Source: Oceanobacillus sojae (GTDB taxonomy: Bacteria > Bacillota > Bacilli > Bacillales > Amphibacillaceae). Taken from it: a DNA stretch of 64,000 nt. Below, in pieces: positions 34,286 to 42,554 of this stretch. The stretch is from positions 150,780 to 214,779 of the forward strand of contig NZ_BJYM01000007.1 in NCBI RefSeq assembly GCF_007991515.1. The letters run 5' to 3'. Each line of letters starts with the position of its first letter. Position 1 is the first letter of the stretch. The notes under the pieces are model-generated. The model made no database searches, had not been told where the DNA came from, and saw only the letters and a program-made list of their open reading frames with translations. The position numbers and the translations under genes are program-made.

Positions 34286-34554
34286 TATTTTACTACATCC
34301 CCAAGTAATAATAAATTTGATTCTAATCATATAGACTTAGGGTGGAGAAGCAAAATGGTAAAATAGGGTTTCTTTCGTGAAAAATGGCTGTATAAATTGA
34401 TTTTCCGCTGGTAAATTTCCTTTTTCTAAATACAAAATAGCATTCATATTAGGTTTTTAAACATTTTTTAGATAGTAAAAAAGAGCATTCTCTTTTATGC
34501 CAAAGGTAGTATCATGGAGTAAACTATTTTAAATTTTTTCCTGAGATAGAAAGC

Positions 34555-34599
34555 AAAAACCTCAAATTCGTTCATTTTTAGTGAATTCGAGGTTTTTTT
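34555..34599. terminator. Terminator downstream of the hemolysin III gene (bidirectional)
   Basis: AAAAACCTC-A-AATTC pairs with GAATT-C-GAGGTTTTT, one mismatch. T runs are present in both directions. The region 34331-34554 otherwise shows nothing recognisable. Confidence 0.75.
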
Positions 34600-34613
34600 A
34601 GATATACTTAGAT

Positions 34614-35258
34614 TTAAATAACATACAGATAAACACATAAGAAGTGAAAAATACTTCCGAGCAGAATGAAAATATGAAATATCTCATGGAAGCCAAAATA
34701 ACGGGAACGCAGGAATTCTGGTTTTAACCAGTAAATAATTGCCCCCACGGTATAGAATATTCCCCCAACAATCAGGTAGGTTAATCCGCCATTCCCAATT
34801 ATTGGTGCGAGCGAGCCGCTATAAAATATGGCAACCCATCCCATTAAGACGTATAGGAGGGTAGATAGCCACCGTGGCGAATGGAACCAGATTAATTTAA
34901 ATAAGACGCCCAGCAGAGCTAAACCGCTAATCACCCAAAATAATACCCAGCCGATTGTTCCATGTAAGGCGATAAGACAGAGCGGGACATATGTACCAGC
35001 AATGAGCACATATATCATGGAGTGATCCAATCTTCTAAAAAAGGCAATTGTTTTTGGCCCGGCAATAACAGAATGATAAACAGTTGAAGCAGTATATAAC
35101 AAAATTAAACTAATACCAAATGCAGCGACAGCACCGACATCTAAAGGTGTACCTACCCGTGCTGCTTTTACAACAAGTAGTATTAGTCCAATGATTGATA
35201 AGATAATCCCGATAAAATGGGTAAAGGCATTCATCGGTTCCCTAATAAATTTATTCAA
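34614..35258 (-). CDS. Hemolysin III family membrane protein (YplQ/PAQR-like)
   Basis: A 214-residue protein with seven predicted membrane helices, of the hemolysin III/adiponectin-receptor superfamily. The metal-binding residues are seen in STVYHS (near 65), LDHSMIYVLIAGTYVP and the C-terminal FGFHEIFHIFILLGS. Despite the name, its role in bacilli is unknown and probably not haemolysis. The frame is open to TTG 35273, but GGAG lies 8 nt before TTG 35258, giving the usual family length. Confidence 0.85.
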   Translation of the reverse strand: MNKFIREPMNAFTHFIGIILSIIGLILLVVKAARVGTPLDVGAVAAFGISLILLYTASTVYHSVIAGPKTIAFFRRLDHSMIYVLIAGTYVPLCLIALHGTIGWVLFWVISGLALLGVLFKLIWFHSPRWLSTLLYVLMGWVAIFYSGSLAPIIGNGGLTYLIVGGIFYTVGAIIYWLKPEFLRSRYFGFHEIFHIFILLGSIFHFLCVYLYVI

Positions 35259-35450
35259 ATAAAACATCTCCAATCACATATGTAGTTTCAAATACTATGT
35301 AATAAATATATACCTATTTCATCAAGTAGTCAACATTTGATTTTTGAATAGAGTTCCCTATAATAAAATGTAGAAACACTAAAATAAATACATGAATTGA
35401 TTAATATACAGTAAAAAAAGACAGGAAAACCGAAGAAGGAAGGACAGCTT

Positions 35451-36029
35451 ATGAATATAAAAAAGGAATTAGAAGGACTTCATTTGGAAAACCAGTTAAA
35501 TTCAAAGGAAATACCTGATTTAGATTTATATATGGATCAGGTCATTCAGCTTTTTGAAAGCAAATTTTCTTCTGCAAAGCGCTACGAGGAGGATAAAGTA
35601 TTAACAAAAACGATGATTAATAATTATGCAAAGGCTAAATTATTCTTTCCCATAAAAAATAAAAAGTATTCGAAAGAGCATCTGCTGCTGATCAGTATGA
35701 TTTATCAAATGAAAAGTGTTTTATCTATTAAAGATATCGGGAAAACATTTGAAGAGGTAAATCAAAGAATGCAGCATGACGATTTTGATCTGGAGGGCTT
35801 TTATAATAATTATGTTTATTTAATGGATAGAAATGTTGCTCATTTTAAAGAGTATATAGCAGAACAGGAAGAAATATTTGAAACAGAATTAGATAAAGAT
35901 ATAGTGAACGATGATTACTTACAGCAGCTTTTGCTGATCACAAGTTTGACCGGAATGAGTAATTTTTACCGCCGTGCAGCTGAGAAGCTGGTAGATCAAT
36001 TAGAGCAGAAAGGTGAGGAAGAACAATGA
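35451..36029 (+). CDS. DUF1836 domain protein
   Basis: A 192-residue protein of the DUF1836 family, predicted to have a MerR-like winged helix. The stretch LTKTMINNYAKAKLFFPIKNKKYSKEHLLLIS (given in two parts: LTKTMINNYAKAKLFF, then PIKNKKYSKEHLLLIS) is the family signature at about residues 50-82. The function is unknown and may be regulatory. AAGGAAGGACAGCTT precedes the ATG. It overlaps the LLM oxidoreductase gene by 4 bp (ATGA). Confidence 0.8.
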   Translation: MNIKKELEGLHLENQLNSKEIPDLDLYMDQVIQLFESKFSSAKRYEEDKVLTKTMINNYAKAKLFFPIKNKKYSKEHLLLISMIYQMKSVLSIKDIGKTFEEVNQRMQHDDFDLEGFYNNYVYLMDRNVAHFKEYIAEQEEIFETELDKDIVNDDYLQQLLLITSLTGMSNFYRRAAEKLVDQLEQKGEEEQ

Positions 36030-36952
36030 AACTGAGTATTTTAGATCAATCTCCTCTATTTGCAGATGCTGATGGAAAGCAGGCTTTGGAAGAAAGTATT
36101 GAATTGGCTGTCCTGGCCGACAATTTGGGATATGAACGGTATTGGATTGCGGAGCATCACGATACACCTGTGTTAGCAAGCCCTGCTCCGGATATTTTAT
36201 TAGGAATTATCGGAAGCAGAACAGAGCGGATTCGAATCGGTTCAGGAGCTGTACTCTTACCGAATTATCGTCCATATAATATTGCAGAACGCTACCGGAT
36301 GCTGGCTGCACTGTATCCAAGCAGGGTAGATTTAGGATTGGGACGGGCTCCAGGCGGGTCAGCAGAAGCATCTATTGCCCTGGCAGGCAACTTTTTAGAG
36401 AAGGTTAAAGCAATGCCTGATTATATTGATGAGCTGCTTCATTTCCTGCAAGAGGATTTTGCGCCAGAGCATCTTTATTCAAGGGTGACAGCTACACCTG
36501 TACCAGAAGTTCAGCCGCAGCCCTGGCTCTTAGGTACCAGCCAGAGAAGTGCTCAGCTTGCTGTCACTAAAAAACTCCCATACGTATTTGGCCATTTTAT
36601 GGGAGCGGATAATGGCCCGGAAATTGTTGCCGGCTATCTGAGACAAGCAGAGAAACCATCTGCTATTGTTGCTGTATCCGTTCTTTGTGCAGAAACGGAA
36701 AAGGAGGCAATAGAGTTAGCAGAAGAAACAAGACGCAGAAGAGAAGAGCAAGCTTCGTCCCCGCAGATAGACCAGGATGAGCAGGCAAAATTTGCTGATA
36801 AACAGATTATCGGCGATATAACACTTGTTCAGGAAAAACTGGCTGCGCTGCAGAAGGATTATCAATGCGATGAAATAATGGTGCTTACAATGGCGCCGAG
36901 CTATGAAGCGAGAAAAAACTCTTATAAGAAACTGGCATCTATCATGAATTAA
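36026..36952 (+). CDS. LLM-class flavin-dependent oxidoreductase
   Basis: A 308-residue luciferase-like TIM-barrel monooxygenase of the MsnO8-like group. Family marks are LDQSP at the start, YWIAEHHDTPVLASPAP (about 38-54), IRIGSGAVLLPNY (70-82) and VDLGLGRAPGGS (105-116). It would use FMNH2 from a separate reductase; the substrate is unknown. It is translationally coupled to the DUF1836 gene. No strong terminator follows. Confidence 0.87.
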   Translation: MKLSILDQSPLFADADGKQALEESIELAVLADNLGYERYWIAEHHDTPVLASPAPDILLGIIGSRTERIRIGSGAVLLPNYRPYNIAERYRMLAALYPSRVDLGLGRAPGGSAEASIALAGNFLEKVKAMPDYIDELLHFLQEDFAPEHLYSRVTATPVPEVQPQPWLLGTSQRSAQLAVTKKLPYVFGHFMGADNGPEIVAGYLRQAEKPSAIVAVSVLCAETEKEAIELAEETRRRREEQASSPQIDQDEQAKFADKQIIGDITLVQEKLAALQKDYQCDEIMVLTMAPSYEARKNSYKKLASIMN

Positions 36953-37088
36953 ACCATTTCTTAACAAGGATGTTTACAAGCTATCCCTAAAAAACTTAAC
37001 ACTTGTATTTAAAATGAAATAAAAATCATAGCCAGCCACATGATAGAATATATTTTAATGAAGAAGACAAGCTTATATGGAGGATATT

Positions 37089-37703
37089 ATGGGACAGTGG
37101 GTTACATCCATTATGGAGCAATTTGGCTATTTAGGAATTTTCCTGATGATGACTTTAGAGAATTTATTTCCGCCGATACCATCTGAAATTATCCTTCCTT
37201 TTGGAGGGTTCATGACAACCTCCAGCACATTAACCTATATAGGTGTACTATCTGCAGCTACTTTGGGGGCTCTTATTGGTGCAATGCTCCTATATTGTAT
37301 AGGTATGATATTAGATGTTGGGCGGCTGGAGAAAATAGTTGACCGGTATGGACATATATTGCGCTTAAAAAGGTCAGATATTTATAAAGCAGATGAATGG
37401 TTTGATAAATATGGCTATTGGACAGTATTTTTTTGTCGGATGGTCCCGCTTTTAAGGAGTTTGATATCCATTCCAGCTGGTATGGGAAGAATGAATTTCG
37501 GGATTTTTATTCTTTTAACAGCCATCGGTTCTATTATTTGGAATAGTATTTTAATCGGTATTGGAGCAGTTCTGGGAGAAAATTGGCATCATGTTGCTGG
37601 ATTTATGGATGTCTATTCTAATGTTGTATATGCTTTAATCATTGCAGGATTAATACTTTGCATTATTTGGTATATTAGGAAGAGAAAGAAAGAAAAACTG
37701 TAG
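37089..37703 (+). CDS. DedA family membrane protein
   Basis: A 204-residue DedA/VTT-fold membrane protein. Characteristic segments are ENLFPPIPSEIILPFGGF (near 18-35), GALIGAMLLYCIG, the amphipathic FDKYGYWTVFFCRMVPLLRS and ISIPAGMGRMNFG. DedA proteins act in undecaprenyl-phosphate or phospholipid translocation. The ATG at 37077 overlaps GGAGG, so 37089 is used. Confidence 0.9.
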   Translation: MGQWVTSIMEQFGYLGIFLMMTLENLFPPIPSEIILPFGGFMTTSSTLTYIGVLSAATLGALIGAMLLYCIGMILDVGRLEKIVDRYGHILRLKRSDIYKADEWFDKYGYWTVFFCRMVPLLRSLISIPAGMGRMNFGIFILLTAIGSIIWNSILIGIGAVLGENWHHVAGFMDVYSNVVYALIIAGLILCIIWYIRKRKKEKL

Positions 37704-37727
37704 GAGCCCCTGTTCCTGCAGTTTTTT
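37696..37727 (+). terminator. Terminator of the dedA-family gene
   Basis: AACTGTAGGA (37696-37705) pairs with TCCTGCAGTT (37714-37723) with one wobble. Six T follow, counting the stem end. Confidence 0.8.
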
Positions 37728-37742
37728 GATGAAAAAAATTCA

Positions 37743-37771
37743 TTGACAAAAGAACGTACGTTTGGTTAACT
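37743..37771 (+). promoter_or_regulatory. Promoter with LexA (SOS) box-like sequence
   Basis: A TTGACA -35 (37743-37748) and weak TTAACT -10 (37766-37771), 17 bp apart, enclose AGAACGTACGTTTG (37751-37764). This matches the Bacillus SOS consensus CGAACRNRYGTTYC except at the two outermost bases. Confidence 0.5.
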
Positions 37772-37826
37772 GTATTTAGATTATCTTCTTGGTAAGTCCT
37801 CTACTAAAACATAAGGATGTGTTTCC

Positions 37827-38975
37827 ATGATTTATCCTCGGAAAGCAACAACATTATTTCCTCAAATATGCGAAAACGGAGAAGTGTATAAGAATGCTGT
37901 TTCTAAAGAAGAGTCCTGCCATCTGCTGGACTTAAAGGCCGGTTATACCTTTCGAAGGCTTTTTGGTGATGAACGTAATAAAAAAATTATGATTGCCTTT
38001 TTAAATGCTTTTTTTATCAAACTCGAAAGAGCAAAGATTTATGATTTTAAATTTCCATGGTGGGAAGCAGCTGGAGGTGAAAAATCACATTTTACAATGC
38101 TGGTTGAAACAGAAGATAAAGAATCGATTTATGTAGAGATTCTTTTTCCGAATAAGGACGCCGTGGAGGAGCAATCCCTATATTTTTTGTCAAAAATATA
38201 TTGCCGTCAATTTGAAACAGATTCAGAATTGAATGAACAACATCCTGTTATTACCATAAGCATTATGAATTTTGAATTATTCCATGAAAGTGAAGAATTT
38301 TACAGCGTATTCAGGCTGTCGGAAAAAGAAGAAAAAATTGCCTTAACCAATATGCAGGAAACATAATTTGTAGAGATCCCAAAACTGATTCGCAGCTGGA
38401 AGGAAGGACAGTTAGATCCTGAAGAGAATAATTTGGCCAGATGGTTATTACTACTTGCGGCGGTTGACGATAATAAAAATTATTTTTACCTTGATATTTA
38501 TAGAGAGTTAGAGAAAATTGCAAAGACTGATAAGGATATAGAGGCGGCTATGCAAGCATGGAGAGATATCAGCAGCGCAGAGGATGAGCGATTAGCATAC
38601 AAAGACAGAAATCAGCAATCAAGAAAGCAGCAATTATTACAAGAGATAGAAATTTTAAGACAAAAAAGAAAAGCAGCCGAAGAAAGGGCTGAGCTTGCAG
38701 AGAAAAAGTACAATAAATTGAAAAGGCAGTATGAACAGTATAAATTAAAGGCAACAGAAGAAAAAATAAAGAAACTGGAAGCAGAGGAAAAATCTTTGCT
38801 TGCGAATCGTGAGGCGGCCAAAATAATTATCCGTTACGGGAATGTCGTTGCACGTAATTTATTTGCACAGGGGATGGATAGTTTGTTTGTCCAAAATGTA
38901 ACAGGACTGTCTGATAAAGAAGTGGCAGCACTGAAAATGCAAATAGAAGAAGAGAATATGAAAGATTTATTTTAA
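37827..38975 (+). pseudogene. Rpn/YhgA-like PD-(D/E)XK nuclease gene interrupted by a stop codon
   Basis: One frame runs from ATG 37827 to TAA 38975 with a single internal TAA at 38364-38366 (codon 180). The sequence immediately after the stop, FVEIPKLIRSWKEGQLDPEE, is the expected continuation of this family, and the C-terminal half contains the usual long coiled coil (about 240-325) and the C-terminal VTGLSDKEVAAL segment. The family active site (D in LDVLA, then ExQ) is degenerate here: HFTMLVET and YVEILF. It is thus probably an inactive relic, unless the stop is read through. The product would be about 382 residues. Confidence 0.75.
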
Positions 38976-39125
38976 TTTTAAATACAGCATAAAGAGAATG
39001 TTCAGAAGGGATTTAAAAGATAAGTGGAGAGGAAATGACCCGCTATTAAAACTGTCCACGTCTCCTGAATCTATAATAACAGTTTCGCCCTCCTGTTTAA
39101 TTACGGATATTTAATAGTTTGATAG

Positions 39126-39165
39126 AAAAAGAAGCAAAGTTTTTAAACCAGGCTTGCTTCTTTTT
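39126..39165. terminator. Bidirectional terminator
   Basis: AAAAAGAAGCAA pairs perfectly with TTGCTTCTTTTT across a 16-nt loop. It serves the Rpn-like gene on the plus strand and the FUSC-type gene on the minus strand. Confidence 0.8.
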
Positions 39166-39180
39166 CAAAGATGTTAAATA

Positions 39181-40188
39181 TTATTCCATCGTAAAATAGT
39201 CCTCTATAATTTCTACAATAGAAATCAATTCATATATAGCAACTAATTCTATCGGTAATTTTTCTGGGCTGTCTAATTGAGCTGATCTTAAGGTGTCTTG
39301 AAATATTTTGTGAAGCTGTGCCCGCTTTTTCTTCCATCCTTCTTCCTCAAAGGTTATCTTTCCTGAAAGCACATTAGCAAAATAGCATACATTTTCAAAC
39401 ACATATTTTTGTTTTTGTGTACTCCATTCAAATTCTTTTGATGGTTGCTCCGCAATATTTGTTACATGGTATTGAATTGTTCGCAGATAATGAATCTGTC
39501 TTCTTAAGCGGGTCAATTCACTCTCACGTTTTTCCAGAATATGGTGGTATTTTAAATCATTCTTTTGGTAGAGTGAAAGTAATACTGCATTTTCAAGCTC
39601 TTTATACACAGCGCCTACCTTTTTATTCATACCCATATCTAATGGCATTTTTGTAAAAATCAATTCATAATAACATCGTTTCATATGATTACTTAATTTT
39701 TCACGGATAGATTCTGTTTGTTTATGGATTGAATGATGGTAATTTGGCGGAAAAACAAACATATTTACCAGCGTAGAAACAGATAACCCAATGGTTGTTG
39801 TTGCTAATCGAATAAGAAAGCTTAAAAAATAGCTGTCTTCTACTATTTCAATCATGGCAATAGCCGTCAAGGTTGCAACTAACAATCCAGCATGAAGGTT
39901 TAACCGGAAACAAGTAAATATAGTCAGAACTGCGGCTAACATGTAAGTAAAAGGTGAATTGCCGAATAAAGACAGAAATATTACGGCATAAGCAGCACCG
40001 ATTGCCGAAGCGGGGAAACGGACAAGCCCTTTTTTTATAGAATCTGTAACAGTTGGTTCAATGGTAACAATTGCGGTGATAACGGCAAATGTTGGTGGGA
40101 AATCAAACCAATTACAAATAAGTGCTGTGAAAAATACAGCGATACCGGTTTTAATTACTCTATTTCCAATAATTGTTTGTACTTTCAC
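39181..40188 (-). CDS. Aromatic acid exporter family (FUSC-like) membrane protein
   Basis: A 335-residue membrane protein of the ArAE/FUSC type, common in bacilli. Six N-terminal helices (to about 150) include the family-typical FFTALICNWFDFPPTFA and IVTIEPTVTDS, followed by a long helical cytoplasmic domain (about 165-330). Thought to export aromatic acids or related stress metabolites; no substrate is known. The start is GTG with a weak ribosome site. Confidence 0.8.
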   Translation of the reverse strand: MKVQTIIGNRVIKTGIAVFFTALICNWFDFPPTFAVITAIVTIEPTVTDSIKKGLVRFPASAIGAAYAVIFLSLFGNSPFTYMLAAVLTIFTCFRLNLHAGLLVATLTAIAMIEIVEDSYFLSFLIRLATTTIGLSVSTLVNMFVFPPNYHHSIHKQTESIREKLSNHMKRCYYELIFTKMPLDMGMNKKVGAVYKELENAVLLSLYQKNDLKYHHILEKRESELTRLRRQIHYLRTIQYHVTNIAEQPSKEFEWSTQKQKYVFENVCYFANVLSGKITFEEEGWKKKRAQLHKIFQDTLRSAQLDSPEKLPIELVAIYELISIVEIIEDYFTME

Positions 40189-40597
40189 TTAAATCCCTAC
40201 TTTTTATCAAGTAATAATCTGTAAAAAAAGAACTAGTATAATCTTTCATTCATTGTATTGTATCATTTTTATGTGAATTAAATGACGAAAGAATATGCAT
40301 ATAGTATATTTTTCGGGAAAATAAAATAAATCCAATACAAATTTACTAGAATATGAATGCTGACAGATGGGGAACGACGTACAATCTATGCCGATTTTTA
40401 AATGGATTTGTCGTTATTGAAATATAAATGTAATATTTCTATAATATGCATGACATTTTCTTATGATAAGATTTACAAAGTTATTAAATAAATGAAGAAA
40501 ATAATATGAATATAAAAATAAAAGAATCGCAGATAATCGGCACAAAATACATAGATAATAGATTTGCGGTGTAAAATTTGAAAGCGGGGAATATGAG
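40189..40597. other. Regulatory region of the CwlO-like gene
   Basis: 409 bp between divergent genes. It holds the WalR-like element at 40429-40445, a TATGAT (40462-40467) that would be a -10 box 17 bp after the element's end, and an AT-rich leader of about 120 nt before the TTG start. No small gene was found. Confidence 0.45.
40429..40445 (+). promoter_or_regulatory. WalR-like box upstream of the CwlO-like gene
   Basis: TGTAAT ATTTC TATAAT fits TGTWAH-N5-TGTWAH with one mismatch in the second half. It overlaps the -35 position for the TATGAT at 40462, as in WalR-activated promoters. Confidence 0.55.
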
Positions 40598-42079
40598 TTG
40601 AAAAAGACAGTAATGACATTGACTGCGGCTTCCGTAGTAGGATTAAGTAGTGTATTTTTTTCAGGTCCAGTAAAGGCAGAATCAGTAGAGGATTTAGAAA
40701 ATCGGCAATCTCAAGTACAGGAAGATCGTGATTCTGTACAAGCTAATCTATCAGATGCAGAAAACGAAGTAGCTGATGTTCTAGTTGACCTACAAAATTT
40801 ACAGCAGGAAATTGATGATTTAAATTCAGCTCTTGAAAAAAATCAGCAAAAGCTGGATGAAACAGAAGACGGGATTTCTACAACTGAAGCTGAAATCAGT
40901 GAGTTGGAAGCTGAAATTGGTGAATTAGAAGAAGCAATTGAAAAACGTACGGAGATTTTGAAAGAACGTGCAGTATCTCTACAGCAAAACGGTGGAGATA
41001 TCAGCTATCTTGAAGTATTGTTTGGAGCACAGGATTTCAGTGATTTTGTAGGACGTGTTTCTGCAGTAAATAAAATTACTGATTCTGATTTAGCTTTACT
41101 TGAACAGCAGGAAGAAGACAAACAAGCAGTAGCTGATAAACAGGAAACTGTTGAGTCGAAGCTTGATGAATTAAATCAATTAAAAACAGATTTAACAGGT
41201 ATTAATAATACTATTACAGAACAAAAAGATGCTGCTGAGGATAAAGAGTCTTCTTTAAAGGATAAAGAAAATGAGTTGACAGCACTTATTGATGATTTAC
41301 AAATTGAAGATTCCCGCTTAGCTGCAATTGAGCAAGATGTAGCTGACCGTTTAGAAGTTGCAACTGCTCCAGCACCGGAAACATTAATAGCAAGTGCCAG
41401 TGTAGGTTCAAACGAAGATAGCAGTGAAGAAGAAAGCAATACTGAAAATGAGTCTAGTGAGGAATCAGCTGAAGAACCGGCTGAACAAGAAGAAGCTCCT
41501 GTCAGTCAGGAAGAAGCAGCTTCAAATAATGAAGATACTAATAACAATGATAATAATAACTCTGGAAATAGTGATAATTCTTCCAGCACAACTGAATCAG
41601 GTTCTAATGGCGGATCAAGTGAGTCTAACCAAGCTCAAACTCAAGCACCAAAAAAACCTGAGAAGAAAGAAGAGCCAAAAGAAGAATCTGCTCCATCTAC
41701 AGGTTCTGGAATCAGTGCAGTACTTAGCGCTGCGCAAGGCCAAACTTATCAAAACCAATATGTTTGGGGAGGAAAAAGCCCGAGCACAGGATTTGATTGC
41801 TCTGGATTTGTATCTTGGGCATTCGCTCAAGCTGGATACTCCATCCCATCTTACACTGGTGCATTAGTTGGCACTGGAAAAGCTGTTGATTCAGGTAGTA
41901 AACAGCCTGGAGATTTAGTATTCTTTAATACAAATGGAACAAATGGTCATGTTGGTATCTATCTAGGAAACAACAAGTTTATTGGTTCTCAAAGCAGCAC
42001 AGGTGTTGCGGTTGCTGATATGTCACCAGGAAGCTATTGGGGCGGCCAATTCAGCGGAACAGTACGTCGCGTACAATAA
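40598..42079 (+). CDS. CwlO-like D,L-endopeptidase (coiled coil plus NlpC/P60)
   Basis: A 493-residue secreted protein. Signal peptide (ends VKAES, about 27), CwlO/PcsB-type coiled coil (30-255) with QQNGGDISYLEVLFGAQDF, a low-complexity Asn/Ser/Glu linker (about 265-370), and an NlpC/P60 peptidase domain (about 375-493) with catalytic Cys in GFDCSGFVSWAF and His in NGHVGIYLG. It cleaves D-gamma-Glu-meso-DAP bonds in wall peptides and is normally controlled by FtsEX. Start TTG after GGGGAA. The N-terminal half is paralogous to the protein at 25590. WalR-type element upstream. Confidence 0.9.
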   Translation: MKKTVMTLTAASVVGLSSVFFSGPVKAESVEDLENRQSQVQEDRDSVQANLSDAENEVADVLVDLQNLQQEIDDLNSALEKNQQKLDETEDGISTTEAEISELEAEIGELEEAIEKRTEILKERAVSLQQNGGDISYLEVLFGAQDFSDFVGRVSAVNKITDSDLALLEQQEEDKQAVADKQETVESKLDELNQLKTDLTGINNTITEQKDAAEDKESSLKDKENELTALIDDLQIEDSRLAAIEQDVADRLEVATAPAPETLIASASVGSNEDSSEEESNTENESSEESAEEPAEQEEAPVSQEEAASNNEDTNNNDNNNSGNSDNSSSTTESGSNGGSSESNQAQTQAPKKPEKKEEPKEESAPSTGSGISAVLSAAQGQTYQNQYVWGGKSPSTGFDCSGFVSWAFAQAGYSIPSYTGALVGTGKAVDSGSKQPGDLVFFNTNGTNGHVGIYLGNNKFIGSQSSTGVAVADMSPGSYWGGQFSGTVRRVQ

Positions 42080-42099
42080 TAATCAGTCATATTACCAAG

Positions 42100-42141
42100 A
42101 GTCCTTACATGAAGAAATGCTTCGTGTGAGGGCTTTTTTAT
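42100..42141 (+). terminator. Terminator of the CwlO-like gene
   Basis: A 15-bp stem with several G-T pairs (42100-42114 with 42120-42134), loop AAATG, then TTTTTTATTTT. Confidence 0.85.
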
Positions 42142-42554
42142 TTTGTGAGTACTGCTATAATCATGTCAATTCTTGTCTGATACTCTGGTATTATAGTAAT
42201 CATTTTTCTGGAAATGAATTGATATTTATATATACCCGATTAATATAGAATAAAACGTTTTAAATCAGAAGTATTTTAGTACAATAAATTCTGCATATAA
42301 AGTGAAATAAGACTGTTTTGATGTTATTAGGACAGATAAAGATGCTTACTTAAAAATATCCTTTACTTTATTTATGTAATTATTTGTTTGACAGAGTAGC
42401 CAATTATATTCCTCGACCCTATCTAATGAAAGAACTTCTATTATCAGTCTCATCAAAATGATTGCATTGTAAAAATAATATAGTTTACCTTCTTAGTTAT
42501 TGGGAATAGTAACATATATCCTTCCCCGTAAATAAACATAGAAAGGATCGATGT
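42142..42554. other. AT-rich intergenic region before the BCCT gene
   Basis: About 410 bp without a recognisable gene, RNA or palindrome. A TTGACA at 42388-42393 has no -10 at usable spacing. GAAAGGATCG just before 42555 is the ribosome site of the transporter. Confidence 0.35.

Noticed and set aside
42388..42410. TTGACA and TATATT before the BCCT gene
   Set aside because: Only 11 bp apart, incompatible with a SigA promoter.
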